A program made the position numbers and the translations under genes. The notes beneath the pieces are model-generated. The model saw nothing but the letters and a program-made list of their open reading frames with translations, ran no database searches and was not told where the DNA came from. Source: an uncultured Ectothiorhodospiraceae bacterium (lineage in GTDB: Bacteria; Pseudomonadota; Gammaproteobacteria; XJ16; Halofilaceae). From it: DNA of 64,000 nt. The stretch is taken from assembly GCA_913055615.1 (NCBI GenBank), contig CAJXKK010000008.1, positions 1 to 64,000 on the forward strand, given 5' to 3'. Below, piece by piece: positions 50,883-59,344 of the stretch. The first letter of the stretch is position 1, and every line of letters begins with the position of its first letter.

Positions 50883-50917
50883 TATCGCGGGCCGCGGTGC
50901 CGTCCGCGCGCGGCATC

Positions 50918-50931
50918 TTGATCCTCGTCAA
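50918..50931. promoter_or_regulatory. Second FNR-like box, before hemN
   Basis: TTGATCCTCGTCAA differs from the consensus at one position, the same G as the box before nnrS. It is 65 bases before the hemN start. Confidence 0.5.
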
Positions 50932-50995
50932 TGTCAGCATCGTCGCGCAGCGTGATACTCCACGTCCATTCCTGATTGGTTGCCGGAATCCGCTC

Positions 50996-52375
50996 ATGAC
51001 ATCCGCCGTGGAATTCGATACCGAGCTGGTCCAGCGTTACGACGTCGCGGGCCCGCGTTACACGTCCTACCCGACGGCGCCCTGGTTCCGGGACGATTTC
51101 GGTCCGCAAGACTACCGCGCCCGTGCGGCCCCGACGGATCCGGAGCGGCCACTGTCACTGTATTTCCATATTCCGTTCTGCGCGACGCTGTGCTTCTACT
51201 GCGCGTGCAACAAGATCGTGACCAGAAACCGCGCGCATGCGGTGCCCTATCTGGAGCGCCTGGGCCGCGAGATCGAACTGCAGTCGGCGCTGTTCCCGGG
51301 GCGTCCTTCGGTGGATCAACTGCACTGGGGCGGCGGCACGCCCACGTTCCTGGATGACGGTCAGATTGAATGGCTCGTGGAACGGATCCGCGCCGCATGG
51401 CCGATGCGAGAGAACGATGCCGGCGACTACTCGATTGAACTCGATCCACGGGCCGTCGGGACGGATACGATCCATCTCCTGCGGCGGCTCGGTTTCAACC
51501 GCGCCAGCCTCGGCGTCCAGGACCTCAACGAGGATGTGCAGAAAGCGGTCAACCGGATCCAGCCGGAGGCGGTCACCCGGGCGACCCTGGATACCTGCCG
51601 TGAGGCCGGTTTCCGTTCCCTGAATGTCGATCTGATCTACGGCCTCCCGCTGCAGACGCTTGATACCTTCACGCGCACGATCGAACGCGTGATCGAGCTC
51701 GGTCCGGACCGCATCGCCATCTACAACTACGCGCATCTGCCGCACCACTTCCCGCCGCAACGGCGTATCCGCGCGGAGGATCTGCCGTCCCCGGCGGAGC
51801 GTCTCGCGATCCTGCGCCGCGCGATCGAACGCCTGACGGCCGCCGGTTATGTCTATATCGGCATGGATCATTTCGCGCGCGCGGACGATGAACTGGCCGT
51901 GGCCCAGCGCGCGGGGACGCTGACGCGCAATTTTCAGGGCTACAGCACGCATGGCGACTGCGACATCGTCGCCCACGGCACCAGCGCGATCAGCATGTTC
52001 GGCGACTGCTACACCCAGCATTTCCGCGACCGCACCCTGTGGTCCGCGGCGCTGGACGGCAACGAGATCCCGGTCAACCGCGGGCTGCAACTGTCGGCCG
52101 ACGACCGGCTGCGTCGGGATCTGATTACCCGCCTGATGTGCGATTTTGAGCTCGACGTACCGGTGTTCGAACGGCGCCACGGGATCGACTTTGCGCAGAG
52201 GTTCGCGCCCGAGTGCGCCGCACTGGAACCGTTGATTGCCGACGGACTTATCGAATGGGAGCGACAACGCCTGCGGGTTACGCCTGCAGGGCGGCTGCTG
52301 GTGCGCAACGTGGCCATGGTGTTCGACAGCTACCTGGAACGGGATCAGGGCACACGGTGGTCACGGGCGATTTGA
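50996..52375 (+). CDS. hemN: Oxygen-independent coproporphyrinogen III oxidase
   Basis: A 459-residue radical-SAM enzyme for anaerobic haem synthesis. The cluster cysteines are Cys62, Cys66 and Cys69 in FCATLCFYCAC (with Cys71), the same numbering I recall for the E. coli enzyme. Further marks are HWGGGTPTFL, SIELDPRA, RASLGVQDLNEDVQKAVNRI, YIGMDHFA and FQGYSTHGDCD. The ATG at 50996 begins MTSAVEFDTELVQRYD. Two FNR-type boxes lie upstream. Length is normal. Confidence 0.95.
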   Translation: MTSAVEFDTELVQRYDVAGPRYTSYPTAPWFRDDFGPQDYRARAAPTDPERPLSLYFHIPFCATLCFYCACNKIVTRNRAHAVPYLERLGREIELQSALFPGRPSVDQLHWGGGTPTFLDDGQIEWLVERIRAAWPMRENDAGDYSIELDPRAVGTDTIHLLRRLGFNRASLGVQDLNEDVQKAVNRIQPEAVTRATLDTCREAGFRSLNVDLIYGLPLQTLDTFTRTIERVIELGPDRIAIYNYAHLPHHFPPQRRIRAEDLPSPAERLAILRRAIERLTAAGYVYIGMDHFARADDELAVAQRAGTLTRNFQGYSTHGDCDIVAHGTSAISMFGDCYTQHFRDRTLWSAALDGNEIPVNRGLQLSADDRLRRDLITRLMCDFELDVPVFERRHGIDFAQRFAPECAALEPLIADGLIEWERQRLRVTPAGRLLVRNVAMVFDSYLERDQGTRWSRAI

Positions 52376-52412
52376 AACAGTACTTGTGGCACTCAATCGA
52401 GGTGAAACGGCA

Positions 52413-52912
52413 ATGAACGTGAGCGATGCGCAAGCGCGAACGGTGCTTGATCGAGGCGATCGGCTGGAGGCCCGGCTCGAACGGATCATCGACCATGACC
52501 GGGGCGAAGTCTGGCGCATGCTGACCGACCCGGCGGCCCTGGTGAACTGGCTGGCGCCCGGCGAGATCGATGCGCGCAAGGGGGCCGGATGCATATCGAT
52601 TTTCCGCAGAGCGGCGCGATCATCGACAGCCGTATTGTCGAGTTTGATCCGCCCGGGCTGTTGGCGTATTCATGGAGCAGTGGCGACGAGCGGGAGCGCC
52701 CGCTGCGCTGGCAGCTCGAATCGCCGGGGACCGGGACGCGCCTCGCGCTGACGCTGCGTCTGCCCCTCGACGAAGACATCGCCAAGGCTGCAGCGGGCTG
52801 GGATGCGCATCTCGAGATGCTGCTCGCGGCCCTGGAGGGCGTGCCGATCCATTTCCCGGTGGATCACTTCCTCGAGGCACGCCGTTTTTACGGCGAACAG
52901 CTGCAACGCTGA
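52413..52912 (+). pseudogene. SRPBCC (AHSA1-like) domain protein gene with a one-base frameshift
   Basis: The N-terminal frame starts at the ATG 52413 (MNVSDAQARTVLDRGDRLEA) and contains RIIDHDRGEVWRMLTDPAAL followed by VNWLAPGEIDARKG. The remainder, MHIDFPQSGAIIDSRIVEFD to HFLEARRFYGEQLQR, is in another frame that ends at 52912. The break lies in the run of five Gs at 52580-52584; one more G would give a continuous 166-residue SRPBCC protein (lipid-binding helix-grip fold). Slippage, decay or sequencing error are all possible. The gene follows hemN by 37 bases and precedes a P450 fragment by 9. Confidence 0.75.
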
Positions 52913-52921
52913 AGCTGCGCC

Positions 52922-53617
52922 ATGGCCGCCGGTGCAGGCGATCGGGAGCGGCTCGCCGAACTGGCGCGTGAGTTCGAGGCGCAGGTGGAGGCTCTGCTGG
53001 TCGAACGCCGGGAGCGACGCGTGAGCCCGGTTGCCGACGTCACGGCGAGCCTTTTGCACGAACGCGGCGAAGGCCGGCCACTGCGGATCGAGGAGATCGT
53101 CAGCATCCTGCGCAACTGGACCGTCGGCGAGGTCGGTACGATCGCCGCGGCGGTTGGAATCCTGGCCGGGTATCTGGCGAACAATCCGGATCTTCAGCGG
53201 CAGTTGCGGGCGGAACCCGGGCGTCTGCCGTACGCGATCGATGAGATCCTGCGTCTCGATGGCCCTCTGGTGGCGAACCGGCGCCGGACCACCTGTCCCG
53301 TCACGCTCGGTGATCACCCGATCGAGGCGGGGCAACACCTGTCGATCGTCTGGATCGCCGCCAACCGCGATCCCGATGTGTTCGAGGATCCCGACGAATT
53401 CCGCTGGGATCGTGATCCCGCCGACAACCTGCTCTACGGCGCCGGCATCCACGTCTGCCCCGGGGCGCCGCTCGCACGCATGGAACTGCGAGTGGCGATG
53501 GAAGAACTGCTGCGCGCGACGACATGGTTCGAGCCGGCGGAAAGTGAGCACGCGCATCGTGCGACCTCGCCCGCGGCCGGTTTCGAACGCCTGCCGCTGC
53601 GCATGCACCGCGACTGA
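52922..53617 (+). CDS. Cytochrome P450, C-terminal part only (N-terminally short)
   Basis: A 231-residue protein that matches the last 55-60 percent of a bacterial P450. The I-helix is WTVGEVGTIAAAVGIL (about 66-81), the ExxR motif Glu108-Arg111 (IDEILR), and the haem loop YGAGIHVCPGAPLARME with Cys179. Normal bacterial P450s have about 400 residues; helices A to F, including substrate-recognition parts, are absent. No remnant of them is seen upstream, where an SRPBCC gene lies instead. The usual acidic-alcohol pair of the I-helix is Glu-Val-Gly-Thr here. It could be a decayed gene or a minimal haem protein. Confidence 0.75.
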   Translation: MAAGAGDRERLAELAREFEAQVEALLVERRERRVSPVADVTASLLHERGEGRPLRIEEIVSILRNWTVGEVGTIAAAVGILAGYLANNPDLQRQLRAEPGRLPYAIDEILRLDGPLVANRRRTTCPVTLGDHPIEAGQHLSIVWIAANRDPDVFEDPDEFRWDRDPADNLLYGAGIHVCPGAPLARMELRVAMEELLRATTWFEPAESEHAHRATSPAAGFERLPLRMHRD

Positions 53618-53647
53618 CACCCGACTGCATGTTGGGCAGTGCCGCCT

Positions 53648-53659
53648 GATACATGTATC
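53648..53659. promoter_or_regulatory. Palindrome before nsrR
   Basis: GATACATGTATC is a perfect 12-bp palindrome about 96 bases before the nsrR start. TACATGTA also appears in part at the rubredoxin promoter (55413-55424, ATATACATGTTA), so both may be sites of the same regulator. Confidence 0.4.
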
Positions 53660-53754
53660 CTTGATCTATCTTCAGTCGATTATGGTCGGCAAAACGCCGC
53701 ACCGAAAACGACCATCGCGCGGCCACCGCGCCGCGAATGACCCGGGAACGCCGT

Positions 53755-54222
53755 ATGGAATTAACCCACCTCACGGACTACGCATTGCGCGTACTGATGT
53801 ACGCCGGCGTACACGATCAGCGGCGCGTGACGATGCGGGAAATCGCAACGGCCTACGACATCTCGCTGGAGCACCTGCGCAAGGTGGTGCACCAGCTCGC
53901 TGCGCTCGGCTATATCGAGACCTCGCGTGGACGGGGGGGCGGACTGTGGCTGGCCCAGGCGCCGGACCGGATCGAACTGGGCGTGGTCGTCAGCGGCTTC
54001 GAACGCTCAATGGATATCGTCGACTGCGATCGGCAGCCGTGTGCGCTGCGCGGTAACTGCGCCCTGAAAGGGGTATTCGAGGATGCCCGCGATGCCTTCA
54101 TGCAACGGTTGAATGCCTACACGCTCGATGATCTGATCGCGAATGCCTGCACGCGCGATCAACTCCATCGGATTGAACAGCCGTTGCACGGTCCGTCCCC
54201 CAGGCCGGCCGATCCGCACTGA
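53755..54222 (+). CDS. nsrR: Rrf2-family nitric-oxide sensor repressor NsrR
   Basis: A 155-residue Rrf2 regulator. The N-terminal MELTHLTDYALRVLMYAGVH and winged helix with ISLEHLRKVVHQLAALGYIE are typical. The iron-sulfur ligands Cys91, Cys96 and Cys102 (VDCDRQPCALRGNCAL) stand at the same numbers I recall for E. coli NsrR. The ATG at 53755 begins the conserved start; an upstream ATG adds six residues. It probably controls nnrS and the rubredoxin/ferredoxin genes nearby, by inference. Confidence 0.92.
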   Translation: MELTHLTDYALRVLMYAGVHDQRRVTMREIATAYDISLEHLRKVVHQLAALGYIETSRGRGGGLWLAQAPDRIELGVVVSGFERSMDIVDCDRQPCALRGNCALKGVFEDARDAFMQRLNAYTLDDLIANACTRDQLHRIEQPLHGPSPRPADPH

Positions 54223-54359
54223 CGGCCGTGGTCATCGCACTCGTCCGGAAGAAACCGGTAGCGATTACCGGTGCAGATCGCGGCGGGATATCTGTTGTAC
54301 GAAGGGGAGGGGCCGGCCCCGCTGTGGCGGCTCGATACTGATCGGCTGGGCTCTCGCTT

Positions 54360-54701
54360 CTATCGGGAAGATGCCTCACCGCGGTCGAGCAGTTCCAGCT
54401 TGTTCGGTACGTCTTTCCACTCGTCGGCGTCGGCGGGCGGATCCTTGCGCTCGGTAATCACGGGCCACTGCGGCGCCAGTTCCGCATTGAGGCCGAGGAA
54501 ATGCTGGAACTCTTCCGGCACTTCATCCTCCGCGAAGATTGCATCGACCGGGCATTCGGGTTCGCAAAGGGTACAGTCGATGCACTCTTCGGGGTCGATG
54601 ACCAGGAAATTCGGGCCCTCGTGGAAACAGTCCACGGGACAGACCTCGACGCAGTCGGTGTATTTGCACTTGATGCAGTTATCGGTAACAACGTAGGTCA
54701 T
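54360..54701 (-). CDS. fdxA: 7Fe ferredoxin FdxA
   Basis: A 113-residue ferredoxin with nine cysteines. The pattern (Cys9, Cys17, Cys50 for a 3Fe-4S cluster; Cys21, Cys40, Cys43, Cys46 for a 4Fe-4S cluster) is that of Azotobacter-type ferredoxin I. The sequence begins [20 protein letters not shown] and has the usual acidic C-terminal tail. It is convergent with nsrR. Confidence 0.95.
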   Translation of the reverse strand: MTYVVTDNCIKCKYTDCVEVCPVDCFHEGPNFLVIDPEECIDCTLCEPECPVDAIFAEDEVPEEFQHFLGLNAELAPQWPVITERKDPPADADEWKDVPNKLELLDRGEASSR

Positions 54702-54876
54702 GGCATTTTACCGGGCTGATGGAGTAACCCCTGTTCGCGTATCGTGCATAAAAATGTATTCTAAAAAGGCGATGCGCGTACGCCTCGCGAAAATGCGCGT
54801 CGTTTGATCGGCGAGCCATCATGCTCGCACTGCGTCGGGCAAAGCGCACTCCCGGCTCCGGCACGGGTGCAGGCGT

Positions 54877-55191
54877 TTATCCGGCCATGCGGACGACAAA
54901 ATGCTCGCCGTCGTCGCTCTTGCGATGATCGATTTCCCGTCCGCGCAGACGGCGATGAGACTCTGGGTCGAGCAATACCGCGATGCGCACGTAATCGAGT
55001 TCGATGTCGTTACCGTTGCCGTTTTTCTCGAACGAGAATATGTATTCGGGGTTGTCCGCCGGCCCGTCGGCCTCGATCCGCAGTTTGCAGTGGGTATCGC
55101 CGGATTCCTCGAGCAGCGAGCGCAGCCGCTCGACCGCGTTCATGGTGAGCACCAGTTCCGGCCCTTCCCGCGTCGATCCCATGTCGTCCAT
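54877..55191 (-). CDS. A-type iron-sulfur carrier-like protein (IscA/HesB fold) without the cluster cysteines
   Basis: A 104-residue protein. LVLTMNAVERLRSLLEESGD followed by CKLRIEADGP matches the first half of the IscA/ErpA fold, and VRIAVLLDPESHRRLRGREI then DHR matches the LDxxSxxxLxGxxIDY strand. The ligand cysteines are gone: the GCSG loop is replaced by DGPADNPEYIF, and the CGCG tail is absent (ending GEHFVVRMAG). It cannot carry a cluster in the usual way. It is translated directly after rubredoxin, with the two genes abutting, so it may act as a partner or structural homologue. Confidence 0.7.
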   Translation of the reverse strand: MDDMGSTREGPELVLTMNAVERLRSLLEESGDTHCKLRIEADGPADNPEYIFSFEKNGNGNDIELDYVRIAVLLDPESHRRLRGREIDHRKSDDGEHFVVRMAG

Positions 55192-55398
55192 TCAATCCCC
55201 GATCCGCAGTTGCTGGAACCAATCCTCGCCGGCGCCGCACTCGGGGCAGACGAAATCCTCGGGGACGTCGTCCCAGTGCGTACCTGGCCGGATGTCCTCC
55301 TCCGGGAGGCCGCGGTCTTCTGCATAGAGCCAACCGCAGATGGTGCACATAAACATGCGGTCCGGCAGTTGATCCCGAGTCTGTTCCGCTTCAGCCAT
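55192..55398 (-). CDS. Rubredoxin
   Basis: A 68-residue rubredoxin with an extra 14-residue N-terminal segment. The iron ligands are Cys18 and Cys21 (MCTICGWLY) and Cys51 and Cys54 (VCPECGAGEDWF). It transfers single electrons, often in oxidative or nitrosative stress defence. A 25-bp inverted repeat begins 2 bases upstream of its start codon, so its expression is probably tightly repressed. Confidence 0.95.
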   Translation of the reverse strand: MAEAEQTRDQLPDRMFMCTICGWLYAEDRGLPEEDIRPGTHWDDVPEDFVCPECGAGEDWFQQLRIGD

Positions 55399-55399
55399 A

Positions 55400-55424
55400 T
55401 AACAAGTATATCATATACATGTTA
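55400..55424. promoter_or_regulatory. 25-bp inverted repeat at the rubredoxin start (NsrR-like)
   Basis: TAACAAGTATAT-C-ATATACATGTTA: the arms match at 11 of 12 positions around a central C. The inner part agrees with about 13 of 18 positions of the NsrR pattern GATGYATTT-N-AAATRCATC and has the same 19-bp size. NsrR is encoded 1.2 kb away. Confidence 0.55.
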
Positions 55425-55498
55425 TGGCGCAATCCAGCGCAGACCGTGATCGGAGAGGCGGTATCGGGGTGAAAAAGGGCTGTCCGGCGGTGGACCAA

Positions 55499-55933
55499 TC
55501 ATCCGTCGCCTGGATGGGCCGGACGGGTGGCGAGGAAAACCGCTACGCACAGCATAATGACGCTGGCCAGCAGTCGGACAGGATTGGAGCCGACCGTCAC
55601 CATCATGATCAGCCAGCTCGCCGTGATCAGCAGCAGGGCCACGCTTTTGACGCGGGGCCGCAGGGCGCGATGATCGCGCCAGTCGCGCAGCACCGGGCCG
55701 TAGCGGGGGTGCCGGTAGAGCCATTCATGCAGTTCGGGCGAACTGCGTGATGCCGCCCAGGCCGCGAGCAGCAGAAACGGTGTGGTCGGAACCAGGGGCA
55801 GGACCGCGCCGAGACCGCCGAGGCCGACGCAGGCGACGGCGAGACACTGCCAGGCGCGCCTGATCGGTGCCGGGGCTGCCCTGGAGGAATCGCCCGCGTT
55901 GTTGCGGATCACCTTGTAACGCTTCTTCGCCAT
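55499..55933 (-). CDS. DUF454 (YbaN-like) inner-membrane protein
   Basis: A 144-residue protein with three or four hydrophobic segments. The signature LGAVLPLVPTTPFLLLAAWA followed by ASRSSPELHEWLYRHPRYGP is that of DUF454/YbaN. ALRPRVKSVALLLITASWLI completes it. The function of the family is unknown. Confidence 0.88.
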   Translation of the reverse strand: MAKKRYKVIRNNAGDSSRAAPAPIRRAWQCLAVACVGLGGLGAVLPLVPTTPFLLLAAWAASRSSPELHEWLYRHPRYGPVLRDWRDHRALRPRVKSVALLLITASWLIMMVTVGSNPVRLLASVIMLCVAVFLATRPAHPGDG

Positions 55934-56085
55934 CGATCAAGAGTATGATGCAGTGCCTTGACGTGCGGTACCGGGCGGTTGGTGCCGTTTGCACTCACAG
56001 CCAATCGAGCGGAATGTGCCGGGTGGTCGGAGCATGTTGGGGGCGCTCGCCAAGGGTTTGTCGGTTGCTGCACTGACCGCGGACG

Positions 56086-56859
56086 TCAGACGAAGCGGGC
56101 GTACAGATCCCCGGGGCGGCCGTCCGCGGCCGTCGCCGCGAGCCGCTCGGCGGCCGCGCGCGGGGGCAGCCATTCCTGCCAGTCGAAGCGGTCGGTCTCG
56201 CCGCGCACCGCGTTGACGCGGCACTCACCCAGTGCCGCGAGCCGCTCGAGGCAGGCCCGCGCACGGTTGAGTGCCGCCGGTACGTATTCGACGGCGATCC
56301 AGGGGATCGACTGAGTCAGGCCGGCGAGTACCTCCGGCTCCATACCCTCGACATCGATTTTACAGAACCGCGGTCGGCCGTGGATGGCGATCAACGCGTC
56401 CAGGGTCGTCTGTTCCACCGTCTCGGTCGCGTCCCAGGCGACACCGGCGAAGGTCGGGGTGTCGGCGACATCACCCAGCCAGTCGGCGGATCCGCTGGAG
56501 ACCGTGGGATGGCGGCGCGAGACGGCGAGTTCGAGTTTCCCCGCGGACGCTCCGATCCCCGCCCGATGGAGGACGACATCCCGTGGTAGCGTGGCGCTGA
56601 GCCAGCGGTGGAACAGCGCCTGGGGCTCGACCGCGACGACCCGTGCGCCGACGGCGCGCAGCGCGCGTGTGCGGTTGCCGACATGGGCACCGACATCGAA
56701 AGCGAGGTCGCCCGGACCGATGATCCCGCGGTAGAGCCGGCGCAGCGTGCGGGCACGCCACGGCATCCCATAGTAGATGGCAAGCGAGCGTGCCAGCCCC
56801 GTCGCTCCGCGCAGCCGCGCGGTAGGCGTCGCTGCTGCCGCGCGCGATGTCCGGTTCAT
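56086..56859 (-). CDS. FkbM-family SAM-dependent methyltransferase
   Basis: A 257-residue methyltransferase. AdoMet motif I is DLAFDVGAHVGNRTRALRAV, followed by VVAVEPQALFHRWL and the FkbM-type FCKIDVEGMEPEVLAGL. IPWIAVEYVPA precedes the last strand. Members methylate hydroxyl groups on sugars or small molecules. The ATG at 56859 is chosen; a longer minus-strand reading upstream is a shadow of the next gene. It is divergent from the membrane hydrolase gene. Confidence 0.88.
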   Translation of the reverse strand: MNRTSRAAAATPTARLRGATGLARSLAIYYGMPWRARTLRRLYRGIIGPGDLAFDVGAHVGNRTRALRAVGARVVAVEPQALFHRWLSATLPRDVVLHRAGIGASAGKLELAVSRRHPTVSSGSADWLGDVADTPTFAGVAWDATETVEQTTLDALIAIHGRPRFCKIDVEGMEPEVLAGLTQSIPWIAVEYVPAALNRARACLERLAALGECRVNAVRGETDRFDWQEWLPPRAAAERLAATAADGRPGDLYARFV

Positions 56860-57030
56860 GCGTAGGCGCTCCACTGGGGCATGCGCTTGAGGATACGCTC
56901 GATCTCGGGGAGTTCGATAATGCCGACGTCCGGCCGTGTCTGGACCCTGGTGGTGTGCGACACCGGCGCCCGTTTTCATGCGAACGTACACCGCGATCAC
57001 CGCGCATCTGTGCGGTCCAACCTGAGGGCG

Positions 57031-58608
57031 ATGACCGCTTTGCGCCGAATCCTCGTCACCTTTCTCGTCCTGAACGGGTTGTTCGCGGGCATCGCGTGGC
57101 TGCATCGAGGGGGTGAGGGCGCGGCCTGGGTGGCGCTGGATGCCATGGCCGTCGTCGGTGTGTTGGCCCTGGCTCCGCGCCGCCGATGGGCGGTTCTGGT
57201 GGGCGCCGCCGCCGGCGTGGCCGTGGCCTTCCTGCTCCTGCTCGCGCTCGGTGACCGGCTCACGCGCCTGAGTCTTGCGCGACCGCTGGATCCATATATC
57301 GACTGGCGCCTGTTGCGTCCGCTGTTCGAACTGGGCGTGGGCCAGACCGGCGTCTCGGTTACCGCGCTCGCGGGTTTCGGGGTGGTGGCGGCCGCGCTCC
57401 TGCTCGCGGCGGCCGCGGCCTTCTTGTTGGCTTGCCTGCCGGGCACCGCCCGTGACCGCCGCACGCGGACTGCCGCGGTGGCCATGCTGGCCGCGGTGCC
57501 CGTCGGTACACTGGCGCAGCCGCAGATGGCGCCCCGGATCGACGCGCCGGCGTGGCATCTGGCGACGGAACAGTCGCAGCGTGCGTGGCGCACGCATCGG
57601 GATGTCGCTACGTTCAAGACCCATCTCGCGGAGTCGCGTGAGGGCGCAACACCACTGCCGGGACTTGCCGGCGTCGATGTCGTCGTGGGGTTCATCGAGT
57701 CCTACGGCGAGTCTGCACTGACCGATCCGCGTTACACGCAGATCGTGCGCCCGGCACTCGATCGGGCCGCCGCGGCGATCGAGTCCGCGGGGCTGCATGC
57801 GGCCTCGGGCCTGGTCCGTGCGCCAACCCGCGGCGGACAGTCGTGGCTCAGTCACGGGACCTTCCTGAGCGGGCAGTGGCTCGACAGCCACGCCCGCTAC
57901 GACCAGTTTCTGGCGAGCGAGGCCTCCACGCTGATCGACGACTTCGAGGCCAGCGGACACGAGAGCACGGCCGTGATGCCGGCCATCGCGCGTCCTTGGA
58001 CCGCGGCGGATGCCCTGGGCTATGACCGAGTGCTGGACGCCACCAACATCGATTACGCCGGACCGCGGCTGAACTGGGTCACCATGCCTGATCAGTTTAC
58101 GTGGCAGGTCGTGGATCGTACCCGCAGGGCCGCGGATCGACCGGTGTTCATCGAGACCGCGCTGATCAGCAGTCATGCACCGTGGTTACCGATACTGCCA
58201 GTGCTCGACTGGGATCGCATCGGTGACGGCAGCGTGTTCGAGCGTTGGGCCGACGCCGGTGATCGCGCCTCGGCGTTGTGGCGCGATCCCGCGCGAGCGC
58301 GCCGGGATTTTGCGCATTCCCTCGCCTATGCGCTGCAGGTCGCGGGCGAGTATGGGGCGCGTCGCGTGGACCGGGAGACCCTGCTCATCCTGCTCGGCGA
58401 CCATCAGCCCGCGCCGGTGATCACGGGTCCCGGTGCGTCGGACCGGGTACCCGTGCATGTGATCAGCGGGGATCCGTCACTGGTGGATGCCTTCGTCGAG
58501 CGCGGTTTTGCGCGCGGAATGCGCCCGCCGACGACCGGGCCGGCCCCGCGAATGGAGGTATTGCGCACATGGCTGCAAGGCGCCTTCGGGCGTGAGCGTG
58601 GCGGATAG
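57031..58608 (+). CDS. Membrane-bound sulfatase/alkaline-phosphatase-superfamily hydrolase
   Basis: A 525-residue protein. The N-terminal 190 residues form about five membrane helices (RRILVTFLVLNGLFAGIAWL, AVLVGAAAGVAVAFLLLLAL and others). A periplasmic domain follows: VVVGFIESYGESALTDPRYT has the first metal-binding acidic residue, THGG-like RGGQSWLSHGTFLSG the nucleophile region, and LLILLGDHQPAPVITGP the GDHxP metal motif. This layout is shared with lipid A or glycan phosphoethanolamine transferases and LTA synthase-like proteins. The substrate is not clear. The ATG at 57031 starts the first helix. Confidence 0.75.
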   Translation: MTALRRILVTFLVLNGLFAGIAWLHRGGEGAAWVALDAMAVVGVLALAPRRRWAVLVGAAAGVAVAFLLLLALGDRLTRLSLARPLDPYIDWRLLRPLFELGVGQTGVSVTALAGFGVVAAALLLAAAAAFLLACLPGTARDRRTRTAAVAMLAAVPVGTLAQPQMAPRIDAPAWHLATEQSQRAWRTHRDVATFKTHLAESREGATPLPGLAGVDVVVGFIESYGESALTDPRYTQIVRPALDRAAAAIESAGLHAASGLVRAPTRGGQSWLSHGTFLSGQWLDSHARYDQFLASEASTLIDDFEASGHESTAVMPAIARPWTAADALGYDRVLDATNIDYAGPRLNWVTMPDQFTWQVVDRTRRAADRPVFIETALISSHAPWLPILPVLDWDRIGDGSVFERWADAGDRASALWRDPARARRDFAHSLAYALQVAGEYGARRVDRETLLILLGDHQPAPVITGPGASDRVPVHVISGDPSLVDAFVERGFARGMRPPTTGPAPRMEVLRTWLQGAFGRERGG

Positions 58609-58722
58609 AATCCTGCGGCCTCTCGCCGATACCGGTCGGGTCAGCGCCTACTCGTGCCACGTTGATGATCAGCGCTTGGGGACCGGTCGTGACGCTGACG
58701 GGCCGCGACAGCGTGAAGCGCG

Positions 58723-59295
58723 TCAATCGACCGGGCACTGGGCCACGAGCTGGGCGATATCGCGCAGTCCACGATCAGTGGCGCCGGCGCGGTCTTCGTC
58801 GCGGTAGAAGCGTACCCGCAGACAGGGGAACAGGGTCAGCAGCTCGTTGTCGCTGAGCCGATAGTACTCGTTCCGCGGTCCGTGGCCGGTCACTCCGGCA
58901 CGCGTAAAGGTCTCGTAGAAAAGCAGGCCCCCGGGGCGCAGCGCGGCGGCGAGGGCGGGACATAGGGCCCGCTCGAGGAAGCGGCTGACAGCGATTACGT
59001 CGAAGGTGGATGCCGCAGGCGGCTGGGCAACCACGTCGCGCACCTCCGCGGTCAGCGGGAGTTCCTCGGCGTGCGCCTGCGCCGTGAGCCTTTCGATTGC
59101 CGTGGCCGCGCTGTCCCAGGCCCTGGTGGTCAGCCCGTGGCGCGCCAGGTGAAGGGCGTTGCCGCCGAGTCCGCAGGCGAGGTCGAGGGCGTCGCCGCTC
59201 GCTGGCAGGAGGTGTTCGAACTCGGTCAGTACCGCGGCTGGCCGCGGGGCCGTGGCCGAGCATTCGCGGTATCGCGCTTCCCAGTCCGGTGCCAT
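58723..59295 (-). CDS. Small class I SAM-dependent methyltransferase (TehB-like)
   Basis: A 190-residue enzyme. MAPDWEARYRECSATAPRPA starts it, ALDLACGLGGNALHLARHGL is AdoMet motif I, and FDVIAVSRFLERALCPALAA and LLFYETFTRAGV are later motifs. Similar to TehB and tellurite/thiopurine-type methyltransferases, but the substrate is open. The ATG at 59295 is preferred over one 39 codons earlier. It is 49 bases downstream of the folate cyclo-ligase gene on the same strand. Confidence 0.82.
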   Translation of the reverse strand: MAPDWEARYRECSATAPRPAAVLTEFEHLLPASGDALDLACGLGGNALHLARHGLTTRAWDSAATAIERLTAQAHAEELPLTAEVRDVVAQPPAASTFDVIAVSRFLERALCPALAAALRPGGLLFYETFTRAGVTGHGPRNEYYRLSDNELLTLFPCLRVRFYRDEDRAGATDRGLRDIAQLVAQCPVD

Positions 59296-59344
59296 GACTG
59301 CCGTTCCCGTGGTTGGGCCGACGCCCTGCGCCGCAGGCGTCCGT

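Noticed and set aside
54745-54765. TGCATAAAAATGTATTC before fdxA as an NsrR site
   Set aside because: Only one half-site fits; the arms do not have the spacing of an NsrR palindrome.
56857-58176. N-terminal extension of the FkbM methyltransferase reading
   Set aside because: The extra 439 codons are antisense to the membrane hydrolase gene; the methyltransferase pattern begins only at the ATG 56859.
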